Source: Gordius sp. MW1
Taxonomy: Eukaryota; Nematomorpha; Gordioida; Gordea; Gordiidae
NCBI GenBank assembly: GCA_964036665.1
Contig: OZ038530.1
Location: forward strand, 21,970,001 to 22,034,000
Length of the DNA: 64,000 nucleotides
Direction: 5' to 3'
Part shown: positions 53,681 to 64,000 of the stretch, piece after piece
How the letters are laid out: the number at the start of each line of letters is the position of its first letter
How positions within the stretch are numbered: the stretch's first letter is position 1
Notes under the pieces: model-generated
Told to the model about the DNA's origin: nothing
What the model saw: the letters and a program-made list of their open reading frames with translations, nothing else
Databases searched by the model: none
Position numbers and translations under genes: made by a program

Positions 53681-53845
53681 CATGGGCGTAGGCAGAGGGT
53701 CAGTCAGGGCGGCTGCCCCCTTTTAATTCAAAAAAATGTTGAAATTTATTAAAATTACGGCAATAATTTTAAAAAATGATCATTTTGCCCCTCCCTAAAT
53801 CATTATTGCCCCCCCCCCCTAATTCTAATGCTGGCTACGCCCATG
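53681..53845. mobile_element. Family B mini-element
   Basis: CATGGGCGTAGGCAG to ATGCTGGCTACGCCCATG. Confidence 0.75.
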
Positions 53846-54309
53846 ATAAAATTTGACTTTTTTCAAGGACACGTTTCATTGTTAAGATTAGGGGGTGAAA
53901 AACTTTAAAACAATTAGATTCAGCCTGAATTTTTGGCACACAAGTAGTTCAAACGCGCTAAATATTTAGAAATTCATAATGTTGATACTTTCTAAATTCT
54001 TACAAATCTTCATTAAAAAAAATTTAAAGCCGGGCCAAAACATTGTTTTTTTGACCGATTGGAGATATTAAATACCTCATTTATAACATTATTATTTGAG
54101 GTGGTGCGTTTTTATAAAAAGATCAATGAAAACTAACTCAATGTGTAACACTTTTGAACAGTTAACTTATGCGCCAAAAAATATACACACTTTGTCAACT
54201 CACAACCAGCACTTAAAATATCTACATTTGATAAACCTCCAAATACAAATACAAACAGCTAGAGGGCAGAAACTAAAAGCCAACATCATTTATAATATAC
54301 ATACACACT

Positions 54310-54392
54310 AGTGTTGTAAAAAGACGTGGGTTTTGTTTAGACCACCTTTCGTTCCAGTCGACTAAACAAAATCCAGGTCTTTTAACAACACT
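54310..54392. mobile_element. Family A mini-element, minimal 83-bp form
   Basis: AGTGTTGTAAAAAGACGTGG to CAGGTCTTTTAACAACACT with only one GTCGACTAAAC core. Confidence 0.8.
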
Positions 54393-54894
54393 AACCAAAA
54401 CAAGGTGTGAAACAACATCTTGTTTTAAAGGCGATTCCCTCTTTTGTTTATATTAAAAAACACAAAATATTTATCGTTATCGAAACAAAATATTTTGGAA
54501 AACTAGTAGTTTATTTTTTGTAATTTACCCACTATTTCTTTCAACCTGCAGTAGAGATCGAAAAAAAATCGTGTAAAAATTATAATTAGTCGATAAAACT
54601 TTCACAATTGAGCAACTAATTAATTAACTAAGAGGTGACAAGAAGCATAGCAATTGTCATCATCTAATAAGCTATTTTAAGCACTTGCCTACAGCGCTAT
54701 CCGATATAATCAAACTAATGTTTTTTGCACACTTTTTCAATATTCGCAAAGTTTCAGCATAAATTTGACAGGACAATATACTTTTTCTAGAAAATTGTGG
54801 GTCAATTAATATGAAAAAATACGATAACCTATTACAGAAACGAGAAAAATTTAAAGTATTTTGATCTCAGTGGTCTTGAAAACTTGTATGGTGG

Positions 54895-55105
54895 TCAAAA
54901 TCCTGCATGGGTCGGCCGAAACCAGACGAGAACCCGACACGTGGGTCCGAATTTAAAAAAAAACCGGGGTAGGGTTCACCTGCTAAGCCCAAGTAAATTA
55001 TTTTAGTTTTTTAAGCTAGTTAATTTAACGTAATTCTCAATCTAATATTTAATAATTGGCACTCTCACGAGGTAGATGTGGGCTCAATTTTATATTCGGG
55101 TTGGG
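54895..55105. repeat. Family G-type patch
   Basis: CCTGCATGGGTCGGCCGAAA, ACCCGACACGTGGGTCCG and, further on, TATTCGGGTTGGGGTGAAG. Confidence 0.5.
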
Positions 55106-55148
55106 GTGAAGTTAATGATTATGAACTTTCCAGAATCTTGTATGGTCT

Positions 55149-55338
55149 AGTTTCGTAAAAACGGCTGAGTTTTGATTGGTAGACCTTTGTTTTTACTAAG
55201 ACTAACGGTCGACTCTGGTTTGTTTTTCAAATTTCGACCAAGCATAGAGGTCGACTAAGAAAAACAAACGAAAAAACCTTTCATCCGTTTATGTTTGTCG
55301 ACTATAAAATCAAAGGTCGATCAAACAAAACCCAGCCT
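55149..55338. mobile_element. Family A mini-element, right tip lost
   Basis: AGTTTCGTAAAAACGGCTGA to AACAAAACCCAGCC; GTATGGTC is present on both sides. Confidence 0.75.
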
Positions 55339-55619
55339 AGTATGGTCATAAACAATATTTAAAAGAGGTACTAACCTCGGGCGGGCTCGGGCGGGCACGA
55401 AGAGATAGGATTCGGGCAATTCGGGCTTAATGAGATTTTTTTAAATAGTGTATTTTTTGTTACTTTTCATTAAATTGCATATGAAAATGCTAAAAAATCG
55501 CCATCCGTCCCCAAGTTATTTTTACAATTTTTGCCAGAACCCCTTTATTTCCATCAAGTCCCTAGCTAGGTTATGGAAAGGATTAAAATATTTATATTTA
55601 TGCAGCCCTTTCATTGTTC

Positions 55620-56045
55620 GTAATTCGCGGTATCGTTTCAATTGACAAAAGTTCATTTGTAAAAATCTCTAAATCTCTAAACTCCCGTTCTTTAAAAAAA
55701 CGCTTTTGTGCAAAATCTAACATAGTCAAAATCTAATATAGACAATAATTGCTTATGCGCATGCTAGTTTAATAACTTTTTTATGTTTTTAACTCCACAA
55801 AATCTAATACAGGCAATAATTGCTTATGCGCATGCGCAGTTATAAGTGTGACTTAAAACCCTCTGCGTTTGGTAAGTTTTCCAATATTATTATCATTTAT
55901 TTTGTAAATTTCACTTCTGTGCAAAATGTATATAGGCAAAATGTAATATAGGCAAGGGTTAGATTTAGATATAGGGTTAGGGTTAGATTTAGATATTTAG
56001 AGATTTTTACAAATGAACTTTTGTCAATTGAACCAGATTCGTAAT
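55620..56045. mobile_element. Palindromic element with internal tandem units
   Basis: Left TTCGTAATTCGCGG and CAATTGACAAAAGTTCATTT recur inverted at the right as AAATGAACTTTTGTCAATTG and GATTCGTAATTCGC. The inside repeats CAATAATTGCTTATGCGCAT twice. Confidence 0.75.
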
Positions 56046-56096
56046 TCGCATGTGCCGTCTATACATAGTACAAAATCGTCACGGCCAAATTGATAC

Positions 56097-56203
56097 AACG
56101 TTTTACTAAGACAGGTCGGCTCTGGTCTGTTTTTCAAATTTCGACCAAACATAGAGGTCGACACCAAGAAAAACAGACCAAAAACTTTTGGATTCTTAGC
56201 ATG
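56097..56203. mobile_element. Family A mini-element fragment
   Basis: TTTCAAATTTCGACCAAACA and AAAAACAGACCAAAAACTTT core without termini. Confidence 0.6.
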
Positions 56204-56226
56204 TTTGTTCACAAAAATTTGAAGAG

Positions 56227-57117
56227 TCAATTGGGTGAGTAATTACTTATCATGACGAATAGGGAAAAATCGAGGATGAGAAGTTCGTAGAGACCGGAAC
56301 AAGCGTAATGAAAGTATTGAACTTGAGCGGAAAAGATGGAAGTTCGACCGCCTGAGCGTTTACTCCTTTTAACTCTGTTCCACCATTCCCTCTGTTCTGC
56401 AGCGCTCGAAGTTGACGCTCTGCTCGGGAGCGTTTTTCTACGCTCGGGCCCCTCGTCTCGCGTTAGTAAGCGGCCTAGTAAAGCTGCGCCACCCCAACTC
56501 TTACGCATTGGAGCTTCATCTTCGAGCGTCAAATGGTTTTGAGCTTCTTCGGGACGATGACTCAAATGAAAAATTTCTGTGGTCGGAGCTTCAAATGGAA
56601 GCGACGGCGAGGTGCGCTGCACGCAAGCCCCGTAATTAGCGAGCGTGGGAGATGGGTAGCGAGCATTAGAAAGTTGTCGCGCTTCAACGCTTGCATCCCC
56701 TCCTTCTGCCGCCGGCGGCTCCTCTTGGAAAGTTATGTGCGCTGGAACGCCTTCGCGATGACGCTCGTGCAGAATAGAATGCGGAGGTGGGACAAGTCTA
56801 TCCGTGGACGTTGATAGGGAATCGATAGGGCCCGAATTAGCGCTCGAACTTGAAGCGGCAGGCGAGCGTCTCGTCTCGAAGCTCGTGGAAGAATCAAAAT
56901 TTGGGTTATTATAATGGTCGAGCGTAGAGGCTCCACCAACAGCGCCAGGCTGATGAGCGTCATTGCTGTTATTGTTATTAGCGTTGTAGGGGCGAGAACG
57001 GGCGCGAGGAGCGTCACCTTTGAGTGCATAAGCGTCAGCGCCCTTCAACGGGAATTCCGCAAGTTCTTGACCCTTATCAACGCCCTTTTGACCGAGCGCT
57101 AAACGTTTTCTGGGCAT
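56227..57117 (-). CDS. Uncharacterised GC-rich open reading frame, probable first exon of an unidentified gene
   Basis: 296 codons from ATG at 57117 with an in-frame stop two codons upstream. I do not recognise the product. It is hydrophilic and low-complexity: a basic start MPRKRLALGQKG, a run NANNNNSN, SAASSSSANS-type Ser tracts, PPPHSILHERHREG, then WWNRVKRSKRSGGRTS and a hydrophobic end LYELLILDFSLFVMI. That suggests a long cytoplasmic N-terminus before a membrane helix. The last codons may be read-through past an exon end; A/GTAATT at about 56245 is a usable donor. GC content and CGCT/AGCG motifs are far above the surroundings, as in Piezo exon 6. Competing plus-strand frames are shorter. 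Confidence 0.5.
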   Translation of the reverse strand: MPRKRLALGQKGVDKGQELAEFPLKGADAYALKGDAPRARSRPYNANNNNSNDAHQPGAVGGASTLDHYNNPNFDSSTSFETRRSPAASSSSANSGPIDSLSTSTDRLVPPPHSILHERHREGVPAHITFQEEPPAAEGGDASVEARQLSNARYPSPTLANYGACVQRTSPSLPFEAPTTEIFHLSHRPEEAQNHLTLEDEAPMRKSWGGAALLGRLLTRDEGPERRKTLPSRASTSSAAEQREWWNRVKRSKRSGGRTSIFSAQVQYFHYACSGLYELLILDFSLFVMISNYSPN

Positions 57118-57457
57118 GCTTCAAGCTCTCTTGTAGCGATTCTAAAACATCCCAGCCACGAAAATAACTGAGTTTACCGAAAAAAGCAAGTTTTAGTCGA
57201 TGAAAATCCTCCTTTTAAATTAGAAGAATGAATTCGGCAAATTCCAGAGATATAAATTGCTTGTCATCCTCTTTGCATAATCGCAATGTAATGAATGAAA
57301 GGGATCGACGTGAAGCAACAGAGTTATGAATTTATAGATAGGTTAAGTTGTCATAGAAGGAAAAATTTGTGATTTTTTATCTATCTATCTCTCTTTCTCT
57401 CTCACCCAACGAAAAATAAATAAATATAATATTGGGTAATATGTGGTAGTAGTAGTA

Positions 57458-57476
57458 GGGGGGGGGGGGGGGGGGG
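57458..57476. repeat. (G)19 homopolymer
   Basis: Nineteen G following AGTAGTAGTAG, about 340 bp 5' of the unidentified minus-strand frame. Confidence 0.9.
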
Positions 57477-58083
57477 TAAAGGGTAGGTTATAGTACGAGC
57501 TGCAAAATAGAGATGGATGGGGTTGATGAGTAAGTATGGTAAGAGACCTATTAATAAAACGACACAAGCCTTTCTTTGCCTCTACTCTATTGATATTTCC
57601 CGCTCGCGGGCTCATTAGAGAAAGTGTTTGCATTGTAGCAATCAATAGATCCTAAAGATAATAATCGTAGCATTCATTATGTATAATTCCATTAATAATT
57701 CCGTAAAGACTTAAGGAATGGAAATCAAAATTTTTCTTTGTTTTCTGAAATTCTCGAGCTAGAGGGGGCGATCCAAAATAATCAATAAAACTTAGAAAAC
57801 TGCCGCAGGGTCAGGGACGATAATTAAAGGCGTAAGGTGTGTGTGTGTGTATTTATTGATCGGCAGGTGTGTAAAGAAGGAATAATAAAAACAAGCTAAA
57901 TCGTGATTTTATTAGGTCAAAAGTTTATACTTTCCACATATAATGCCCAATAACAAGCATACTTTTGCATTTACATTACACTCACCCACCCATGATAATC
58001 GATTAATTTCTTTTTCCTATCGGAGAGCCCAACTCACTAGGGCCCTCCTTACCCTCTTATCTATCTCTCCCCCCCCTCGAGAC

Positions 58084-58239
58084 CTTTAGTTTTGGTCGAT
58101 TAAACATATTTTTTGGGAGTCTCTCCTTCTTAGTCGACCTCGAGACTTAGTCGAAATTTTAAAAACAGACCAGAGCCGACCATTAATCTTAGTTAAACCG
58201 AAGGTCGACCAAACAAAACCCAGCCCTTTTTACCACACT
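58084..58239. mobile_element. Family A mini-element, left tip lost
   Basis: CCTTTAGTTTTGGTCGATTA to CAGCCCTTTTTACCACACT. Confidence 0.7.
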
Positions 58240-58544
58240 ACTCTAGGCTCTCAAACCTCTCAGATGGCTATAAGACTTAAAGTTGTGGAATTTTTAAATC
58301 TAAATTTGCCAAAATTTGCCTATAAAATTTAATTAAATAATAACATATAAACAGTTGGGGGGAAGAGGGGAAAGGCTTGGTGGTGTGTTTAGTGAATGAG
58401 ATGAGTGGCCAGATATCGTATTACATAATACAAATATTGGCTAGCGACCCAAAATCAATATTCCAAACTTAAAACAGGTTTTATTCCGATTATTGTCAAC
58501 TTTTTAATATTCTCCACTCGTCATCCTCTCATAAACTTCCCAAA

Positions 58545-59085
58545 ATGTAGATGGTTCAACATTTTGGGGCGGACGAGCTCAAAGGCCAAGCCGCTAGCCG
58601 GCTCGGGCCGGGTTTTTTAATATATGATAGATTTTTTGGGGTATTTATTTATTTTGCAACATATTAAAAAAGTAATATTTTCTTCTCTAAGATAGTGTTT
58701 ATACTCAGATATAAATACATATTTAGGGGAGATGAATTAAATAAATAAAAAAAAGTTAAGTATGATAAACAGTTGGAAAACATTCCGAGTATTGCAATTG
58801 AATTAGATTTACAAATAGTATTGCCGATCTTTATTCACGAATTCATAATTTAGTGTTTAAATTTACGAGATAAAATAAATATCCTATTTCAATCGTTCTC
58901 ATTTTTCTATACCATTAAAAAAATTTATCACCATGGATTTCGACCAGCCAATCATAAAAATTTTCATGCCCCAGCCCGGCCCGGGGCCGTCAAAATATTA
59001 AATTTTGAGCCTGGCTTAATTTTATACAAGGCCCAAGCCCAAGACCGGGCCGTATATAATTTTTTTTAGTTTTTAATTATTTTAC
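58545..59085. repeat. GGCCCGGGC-type repeat (family G-like)
   Basis: AGCCGGCTCGGGCCGGGTTT near 58600 and CCCAGCCCGGCCCGGGGCCG near 58975, with AT-rich sequence between them. Confidence 0.5.
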
Positions 59086-59450
59086 CTAAATGTTAAACAA
59101 CATGTATGTGCTAAGATGGTAAATAATAATTATGTTAAAATAATAATCTAATAATAAATTCAGACGAGTTCTTCTATCTTTTAAGATGTGACCTACAAAC
59201 AAAAATTTCTTTCGATAGTGGCACTTGTAGTCGAAATACATAAAAAACCATATATGCCAAATAGACTTTTAAGAACCGTAAATATTTTTAATAGAGTTAC
59301 TCGGCTTCTTGGATTTTACACCATATTAGATCTTTTAAACTATTGATATGAAATGAAAAGCTGTGATGTTTTATCAAGGAAACTGAATAAAAAATAACTT
59401 TTAAAACTTGTTTCTAAATACATAATCTTACATGATATTTAATTAATTCA

Positions 59451-59566
59451 ACGGCTGCGTTTTGTTTGGTCGACCGTTGGTTTTAGTCGACTAAACATTG
59501 GCAGACCAAGATTTTTGGTCTTAGTTTTCTTAGTCGACCACTAGGCTAACAAGTTTTTACAACACT
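59451..59566. mobile_element. Family A mini-element
   Basis: ACGGCTGCGTTTTGTTTGGT to AAGTTTTTACAACACT. Confidence 0.7.
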
Positions 59567-59591
59567 ACGAGACAGTGTAAAGGGGGAAACA

Positions 59592-59660
59592 AGGATGGGC
59601 AGCTGCCCCCCCCCCTAAATACATCATTTCTTGGGTAAAAACATTTTTTGCCCTACCTAA
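59592..59660. mobile_element. Family B fragment
   Basis: GGGCAGCTGCCCC, C-tract, TAAATACATCATTTCTTGGG. Confidence 0.45.
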
Positions 59661-59829
59661 ATTAGAAATCTCATAATGCGCGTTGAGATATTGATGAATG
59701 AATGAACTACGATGGAAATATAATTTAACTTTCCTGTGTTCAATTAATAATCATCAAATAATTGTAAATTAGAACATTAAAAAACAAACCTTTGTCTATA
59801 CTAAATCTAATTGATTTTGTAATAAGTCT

Positions 59830-60115
59830 TTGTGGGGCCGGCCCAACGTCTAGGCCCGACCCGAACATGCTAGGTTCTATTAAGGCCCGTCCAGGCCCGG
59901 CCCGCGGGCCAAGGCCTTTGATCACTATAAGAATTTCAAAATTATCATATATAATAAATATATAAGTTTTTGGAAAAAAGTAACGCTAATCGTATTTGCA
60001 AGGCGAAAAAGTTATTACAGTGTTTAAAATTTTTTTAATGTCAGATATGGAATCAGCAAATAATATTTTTATACTCGTGGTCGGGCCTCGACCGAGGGAA
60101 GCCATAAAAGGCTGA
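59830..60115. repeat. GGCCCGACCCG-type repeat (family G-like)
   Basis: GGGGCCGGCCCAACGTCTAG and CCGTCCAGGCCCGGCCCGCG at the left; GTGGTCGGGCCTCGACCGAG at the right. Confidence 0.5.
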
Positions 60116-60749
60116 TTGTCCGTCCTATCTTTTAAAACGATGAAATATTAAAATCCAACCAAAATATATATGTTATTGGAGTCATGGCCCATGGGGAGAC
60201 GTTTGACTCGTTTATTATTATTATTGTTATTTAAGAAAAAACACTCTTTTTATATTTGAAAACATGTTTTTTTTGTGAGTTTTGATTATATCAAAGCATG
60301 TAACATTTTAAAACATTAAATTATAATATTAGGTAATAATTTTTGCGATATAATTATAATAGAGTAGTTCGAGTGCCGAACAATTAGATAATAAATGAAT
60401 TCTATAATTAATACCATATAAGAGCAATTTTTTAATCGGAATGTTGTTTGTCAGTATATATGCTTATTTCGACAATAAAGTTAATATGTATACCCTTGCC
60501 TTAATACTATTTTAAACAGTTTTTTCTTCAGCTTTAGGTGTGGCGAGTCGGACTTAGCTAAATTAGATACCTAAGCAGATTTGTCTCAAAAAGAAAAAGC
60601 TGAGAAAAATATTTTACCATACATTCTTATTTATTTATTACTATCTATAGTATTCGATTCTTTAATCTAAGACTTATATTCCTAACGAAAATAAAATCGG
60701 ATCCGGTAAATTTAAACAAAAAAATTTTGGCTGAAAACGGGGTTAGGGC

Positions 60750-61215
60750 CCTAGACTAATAGACTGCTCATCTCTTATATATTTTCGTATCAAAGGTGTT
60801 GCTTAAAACGAGCGCCATCTTGAAAATTTACGTAGATTTTGAGTAGCGATGGATTGTATTGGTCAATAGAAATCATTAATCCTATAACATGTAACAACCC
60901 ATTTTAATCATTATAGCGATTTTAAAAATTCTTAAAACATCTTAGAAAATAAGTTTAAGTGTAGATGGCGCTATAAAAGTTATTTTTATTTATAAATCCA
61001 TTTATAGTATTTACATACCTATGTTTTAATTTTCAAAAGCTCATGTTGATAAAGCTACCGATGATTCGCATTTTTATATCACAATAAATATAAAGGGGCA
61101 TAGCCGAAACCATGATAAGAATAAACCTAACCATCAAATTAAATTTCCAAGATGGCTGTCAAAATTTGAAACACTTTTGAAAAGGTGTTGCTACAGTTTC
61201 TATGAGTTTATCTCA
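60750..61215. mobile_element. Family D-type element, diverged
   Basis: CCTAGACTAATAGACTGCTC at the left; shares GCGATGGATTG and AACCCATTTTAATCATTATA with 21173-21431. Right end unclear. Confidence 0.6.
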
Positions 61216-61684
61216 ATAGGAGAATTTCGTGAAAATATGCGTTTGGGGTCATATTGACCCCACAATCATGAGGATTAAAGTGCCACGATTCGATAGCAGC
61301 TATCATTTAGACTGGTAGTTTATATATTAATCCTCTCAGTAGATTCTTTTCAAATTGATTTTATCAAATCTTTCTCTACACATCCATCCATGGGATGGGA
61401 TTAAAAGATTTAATTTAGGAATTAAACAGAGACTTTTCCTTTTTGATCAACAACACTAAAGTAGCCAGAATATGGTAGCGAGTTGGGGATAGAGATAAGC
61501 ACATCATTCAATTAAATCCCAACCCGCACTTCTGCTAGTGATTTTTGAACTGATAAGTTTTAAAGAGTATGGCCTTGTATAATCGCGATGGGCCGGCCAG
61601 ACGTTAAAAATTATTATATTTGTGAATCATTAAAAATGCATGAGGAGGTTAGCTTAAGAATATAGATCATTTGAATGTTGTATA

Positions 61685-62125
61685 GTCGTAGACTAGAGAG
61701 AGATAGACTGCTAATCAACTAATGAGTGTGTCCCGTTTTTCCGCCATTTTGAAATGTGCACAAACAAGGGATGGACATTTGGATTATAGTAATTTTGGAT
61801 AATTAAAGTGTTTTTAAAACCTGTTAAAAATTAAAAAGCATTTTAAAATGTTTATCATTTACAAAACGCATTAAAATAAAAAATTTAAATATTGTGATGA
61901 TGTGTTAAAGCAATTTAATGTCATCTGCATTCTATTAAATAATCATTTATTAACATTCTTTTTTATTCATTAACTAATGAGGAAGGTAAATTCACTTTCC
62001 CTGTTTTAACAAAGGGGCACACAGCAGAAAGACATGGGAGATAATAGTTAATTTCAAAATGGGGGATTTAATGGTATACATTTTACCATATGTAATATAT
62101 GACATGAGCAGTCAATCTAGTCTAT
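61685..62125. mobile_element. Family D element
   Basis: CGTAGACTAGAGAGAGATAG and CTGCTAATCAAC to GAGCAGTCAATCTAGTCTATG; the interior matches 38535-38974. Confidence 0.8.
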
Positions 62126-62339
62126 GGGTATAGATATATTATTATCGAGAAATTTATTACCATATACACACTAGATCACTGCACTTAGAGGTGAGATGGA
62201 GAAAAAAATTTGGAATTTGGGCAAATTTTATCGCGTTTTTTCACATTTTTAATTTAGTCTATCGTTGAAAAATCAAGGTTTAAATATATTATTTCAGTGA
62301 TAACACCGTTGTTTAAAATTAATAACGTGGTCGAGTCAG

Positions 62340-62708
62340 TTCGACAGTTAAAATTATCATGTCACCTATTAGACTTTTTTCACGCACACAAAATAAATAT
62401 GGCAAAAGTGAATATACTTCATATAAAAGGAATGTTAATAAATGATTATTTAATAAAATGCAGATGGCACTAAATTGCTTAAACATCACATCATCCCAGT
62501 ATTTTTATGTTTATCCTTCATCTTAAAACGTTATTTTTGATGTTTAACTAGTCCAACATATTTTTTATTACGTTTTAAAACACTTTAATTAACCCGAAAA
62601 TTACTATAATCTATATGTGTCCTTCCCTTATTTGTGCACATTTCAAAATGGCGGAACAATGGTAGATTTATTTAAAGTTGATGAGCAGTCTATTATTAGT
62701 CTATGCAT
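62340..62708. mobile_element. Family D element, reversed and shortened
   Basis: Reverse-oriented interior (TTTGTGCACATTTCAAAATG) ending GATGAGCAGTCTATTATTAG then TCTATG. Confidence 0.75.
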
Positions 62709-63012
62709 TTATCCGACCTTGAAAATGTTAAACGAAGAACATAAAGCTATGAAATTTGATATAAAATCTCGTAAGATAGCTTAGCTACTAAATTCCACAC
62801 ACTTAGACAGGCAAAAAAATCATAAATAATTAATATATATAATATAATCATATTACAAATCCCGTTCATTAATAAATTTATCGAGGCTCATAAAGGGACA
62901 TGGCCGATGTAATACGAGATAAATATTTAATGAACATAAAATAATTAGAAATATTCTCTTTGACCACGTTATTAATTAGGAGAGAGAGGGATTGTTACGC
63001 TTGCTAGATAAT

Positions 63013-63131
63013 AAAGTTGTAAAAACGGCTGGGTTTTGTTTGGTCGACCAGACCAAAAAACGTTTAGTGTTTTTATGTTTAATCGATTACAGCTAAAGGT
63101 CGAAACAAAAACCAGCCCTTTCTACAACACT
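63013..63131. mobile_element. Family A mini-element
   Basis: AAAGTTGTAAAAACGGCTGG to CAGCCCTTTCTACAACACT. Confidence 0.75.
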
Positions 63132-63148
63132 GGTATCTAGTCTATGAA

Positions 63149-63267
63149 CAAGCCAAACGTTTTTTGGTCTGTTTTTCTTAGTGGACCTGAAGGCTTAGTC
63201 GAAATATCAAGAACAGACCAGAAGCGACCGTTAATCTTAATAAAACCCAGCCGTTTTTAGGACACTA
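63149..63267. mobile_element. Family A mini-element, right half
   Basis: AACGTTTTTTGGTCTGTTTT to CCCAGCCGTTTTTAGGACACT. Confidence 0.7.
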
Positions 63268-63721
63268 CTACATATTTTCTCATTTTTTTAAACATTTTAT
63301 CAATTTTACCCTATAAAAATTTAAAAGCGTGTTCCTCTAATATTTTTCACACATCTCATGTAAAAAATAAAATTATTACGGACAATCACAAATTATATTG
63401 ACAATTTTGTGGTCCCACATTTTATATATTTATCGATTATTATAGGTTAGATCGATACATACATTCATAATTTACAATCTATAGAAGGTGACCATTAATT
63501 TACTTTCATTCCAGTCGGGTTTATTAATATTATATTTCTCAACAGGAACACATTCTTTCCTATAATAGCACGGTAGACATTTTCCGAAAAATATTTGTAC
63601 ACATTTATTTACTTATAAATTACATAAATTTTTTTTCCTAAATTTTTAAATTATTATTAACGCAATTCACCAATAATAATTCGTAATCACGAGCTTATTG
63701 ACAAACAACTCAGGTCCGCTT

Positions 63722-64000
63722 TTGCTATGCAATTTATGGACTCCTTTTTGGTGGTCCGTCCGTCCTGTCCAACCTGTAATTTTTCAATAATTGCGCCGTG
63801 GAAACTTCTACGGGTTTTAAATGGCTGTGGACACTTATGCTTCTATAATTAAGACTTTTATTTGGCTTTAGTAAATAGACTAGCTAATGACAGCTGATTG
63901 GCTTTATTTTTTTCGACCTCGCCCGAACCTAAATTCCATTATTGTTTATCGGCCCAATTGATTACCTTTATATATATACAAAAATTCCCTGTGGCAATTC
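63722..64000 (+). repeat. Family C repeat running to the window edge
   Basis: TTGCTATGCAATTTATGGAC, GTCCGTCCGTCCTGTCCAAC, ATTGCGCCGTGGAAACTTCT and TCGACCTCGCCCGAACC. Confidence 0.7.

Larger units (their letters stand above)
51502..56226. other. Region 5' of Piezo, promoter side
   Basis: 51.8-52.1 kb is GC-richer (AGCG/CGCT motifs) and may hold 5' untranslated or promoter sequence, but no long frame is present. The rest holds family A elements, one family B element, family G patches and a palindrome at 55620-56045. No exon I can support. Confidence 0.5.
57118..64000. other. Repeat-rich region with no recognised gene
   Basis: AT-rich, with family A, C, D and G copies, a G19 run and a short GT microsatellite at about 57838. 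No frame above about 85 codons looks coding. The promoter of the 56.2-57.1 kb frame would lie at its left edge. Confidence 0.6.

Noticed and set aside
55448..55645. Possible exon of the unidentified upstream gene (minus-strand reading with RDLMEIKGFWQK), and the thought that this gene might be ATG9
   Set aside because: Borders are weak and it runs into a palindromic element; the resemblance to ATG9 is too loose and no other ATG9 exon was found.
56336..57102. Several plus-strand frames of 62-93 codons
   Set aside because: Shadows of the longer minus-strand 296-codon frame in the same GC-rich stretch.

Overview
This window is AT-rich nuclear DNA from an animal, most likely an invertebrate. Both recognisable genes are metazoan (a RAD54 recombination ATPase and a Piezo mechanosensitive channel), both are cut into many short exons with GT-AG introns, and the introns are packed with small palindromic transposons. 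I cannot place the species more precisely from sequence alone.

Layout. (1) 9-5857, plus strand: the last ten exons of a RAD54 gene; its 5' end lies left of the window. (2) 5858-8751: convergent intergenic DNA with a degraded tRNA-like sequence, a repeat copy, a 75-bp direct duplication and a C-tract/G-tract pair in the presumed Piezo 3' UTR. (3) 8752-51501, minus strand: a Piezo gene that appears complete, which I assembled as 49 coding exons per transcript (7743 nt including the stop, 2580 residues). Every junction keeps reading phase, and the product is colinear with vertebrate PIEZO from the first transmembrane helix to the final RSPET motif. (4) 51502-56226: mostly repeats and two G or C tracts. 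(5) 56227-57117, minus strand: a GC-rich 296-codon open reading frame of unknown identity, probably the first exon of another gene. (6) 57118-64000: repeats and otherwise featureless AT-rich DNA.

The main biological finding is a tandem exon pair in Piezo (14345-14492 and 13676-13823). Both exons are exactly 148 nt, have identical splice phases, and encode alternative versions (about 61 percent identical) of the segment that contains the conserved EDIYA motif just before the outer pore helix. They look like mutually exclusive exons that would give two channel types from one gene.

The second theme is transposons. Three families of miniature inverted-repeat elements are resolved well enough to read their target duplications. 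Family A has termini like AGTGTTGTAAAAACGGCTGG and 10-bp duplications, which is Mutator-like. Families B (CATGGGCGTAGCCAG termini, G-tracts) and D (CATAGACTA termini) have 8-bp duplications, which is hAT-like. Many copies sit within tens of nucleotides of Piezo splice sites; in exon 9 a family B target duplication contains the 3' splice site itself, and a family A copy ends 9 nt after the 5' splice site.
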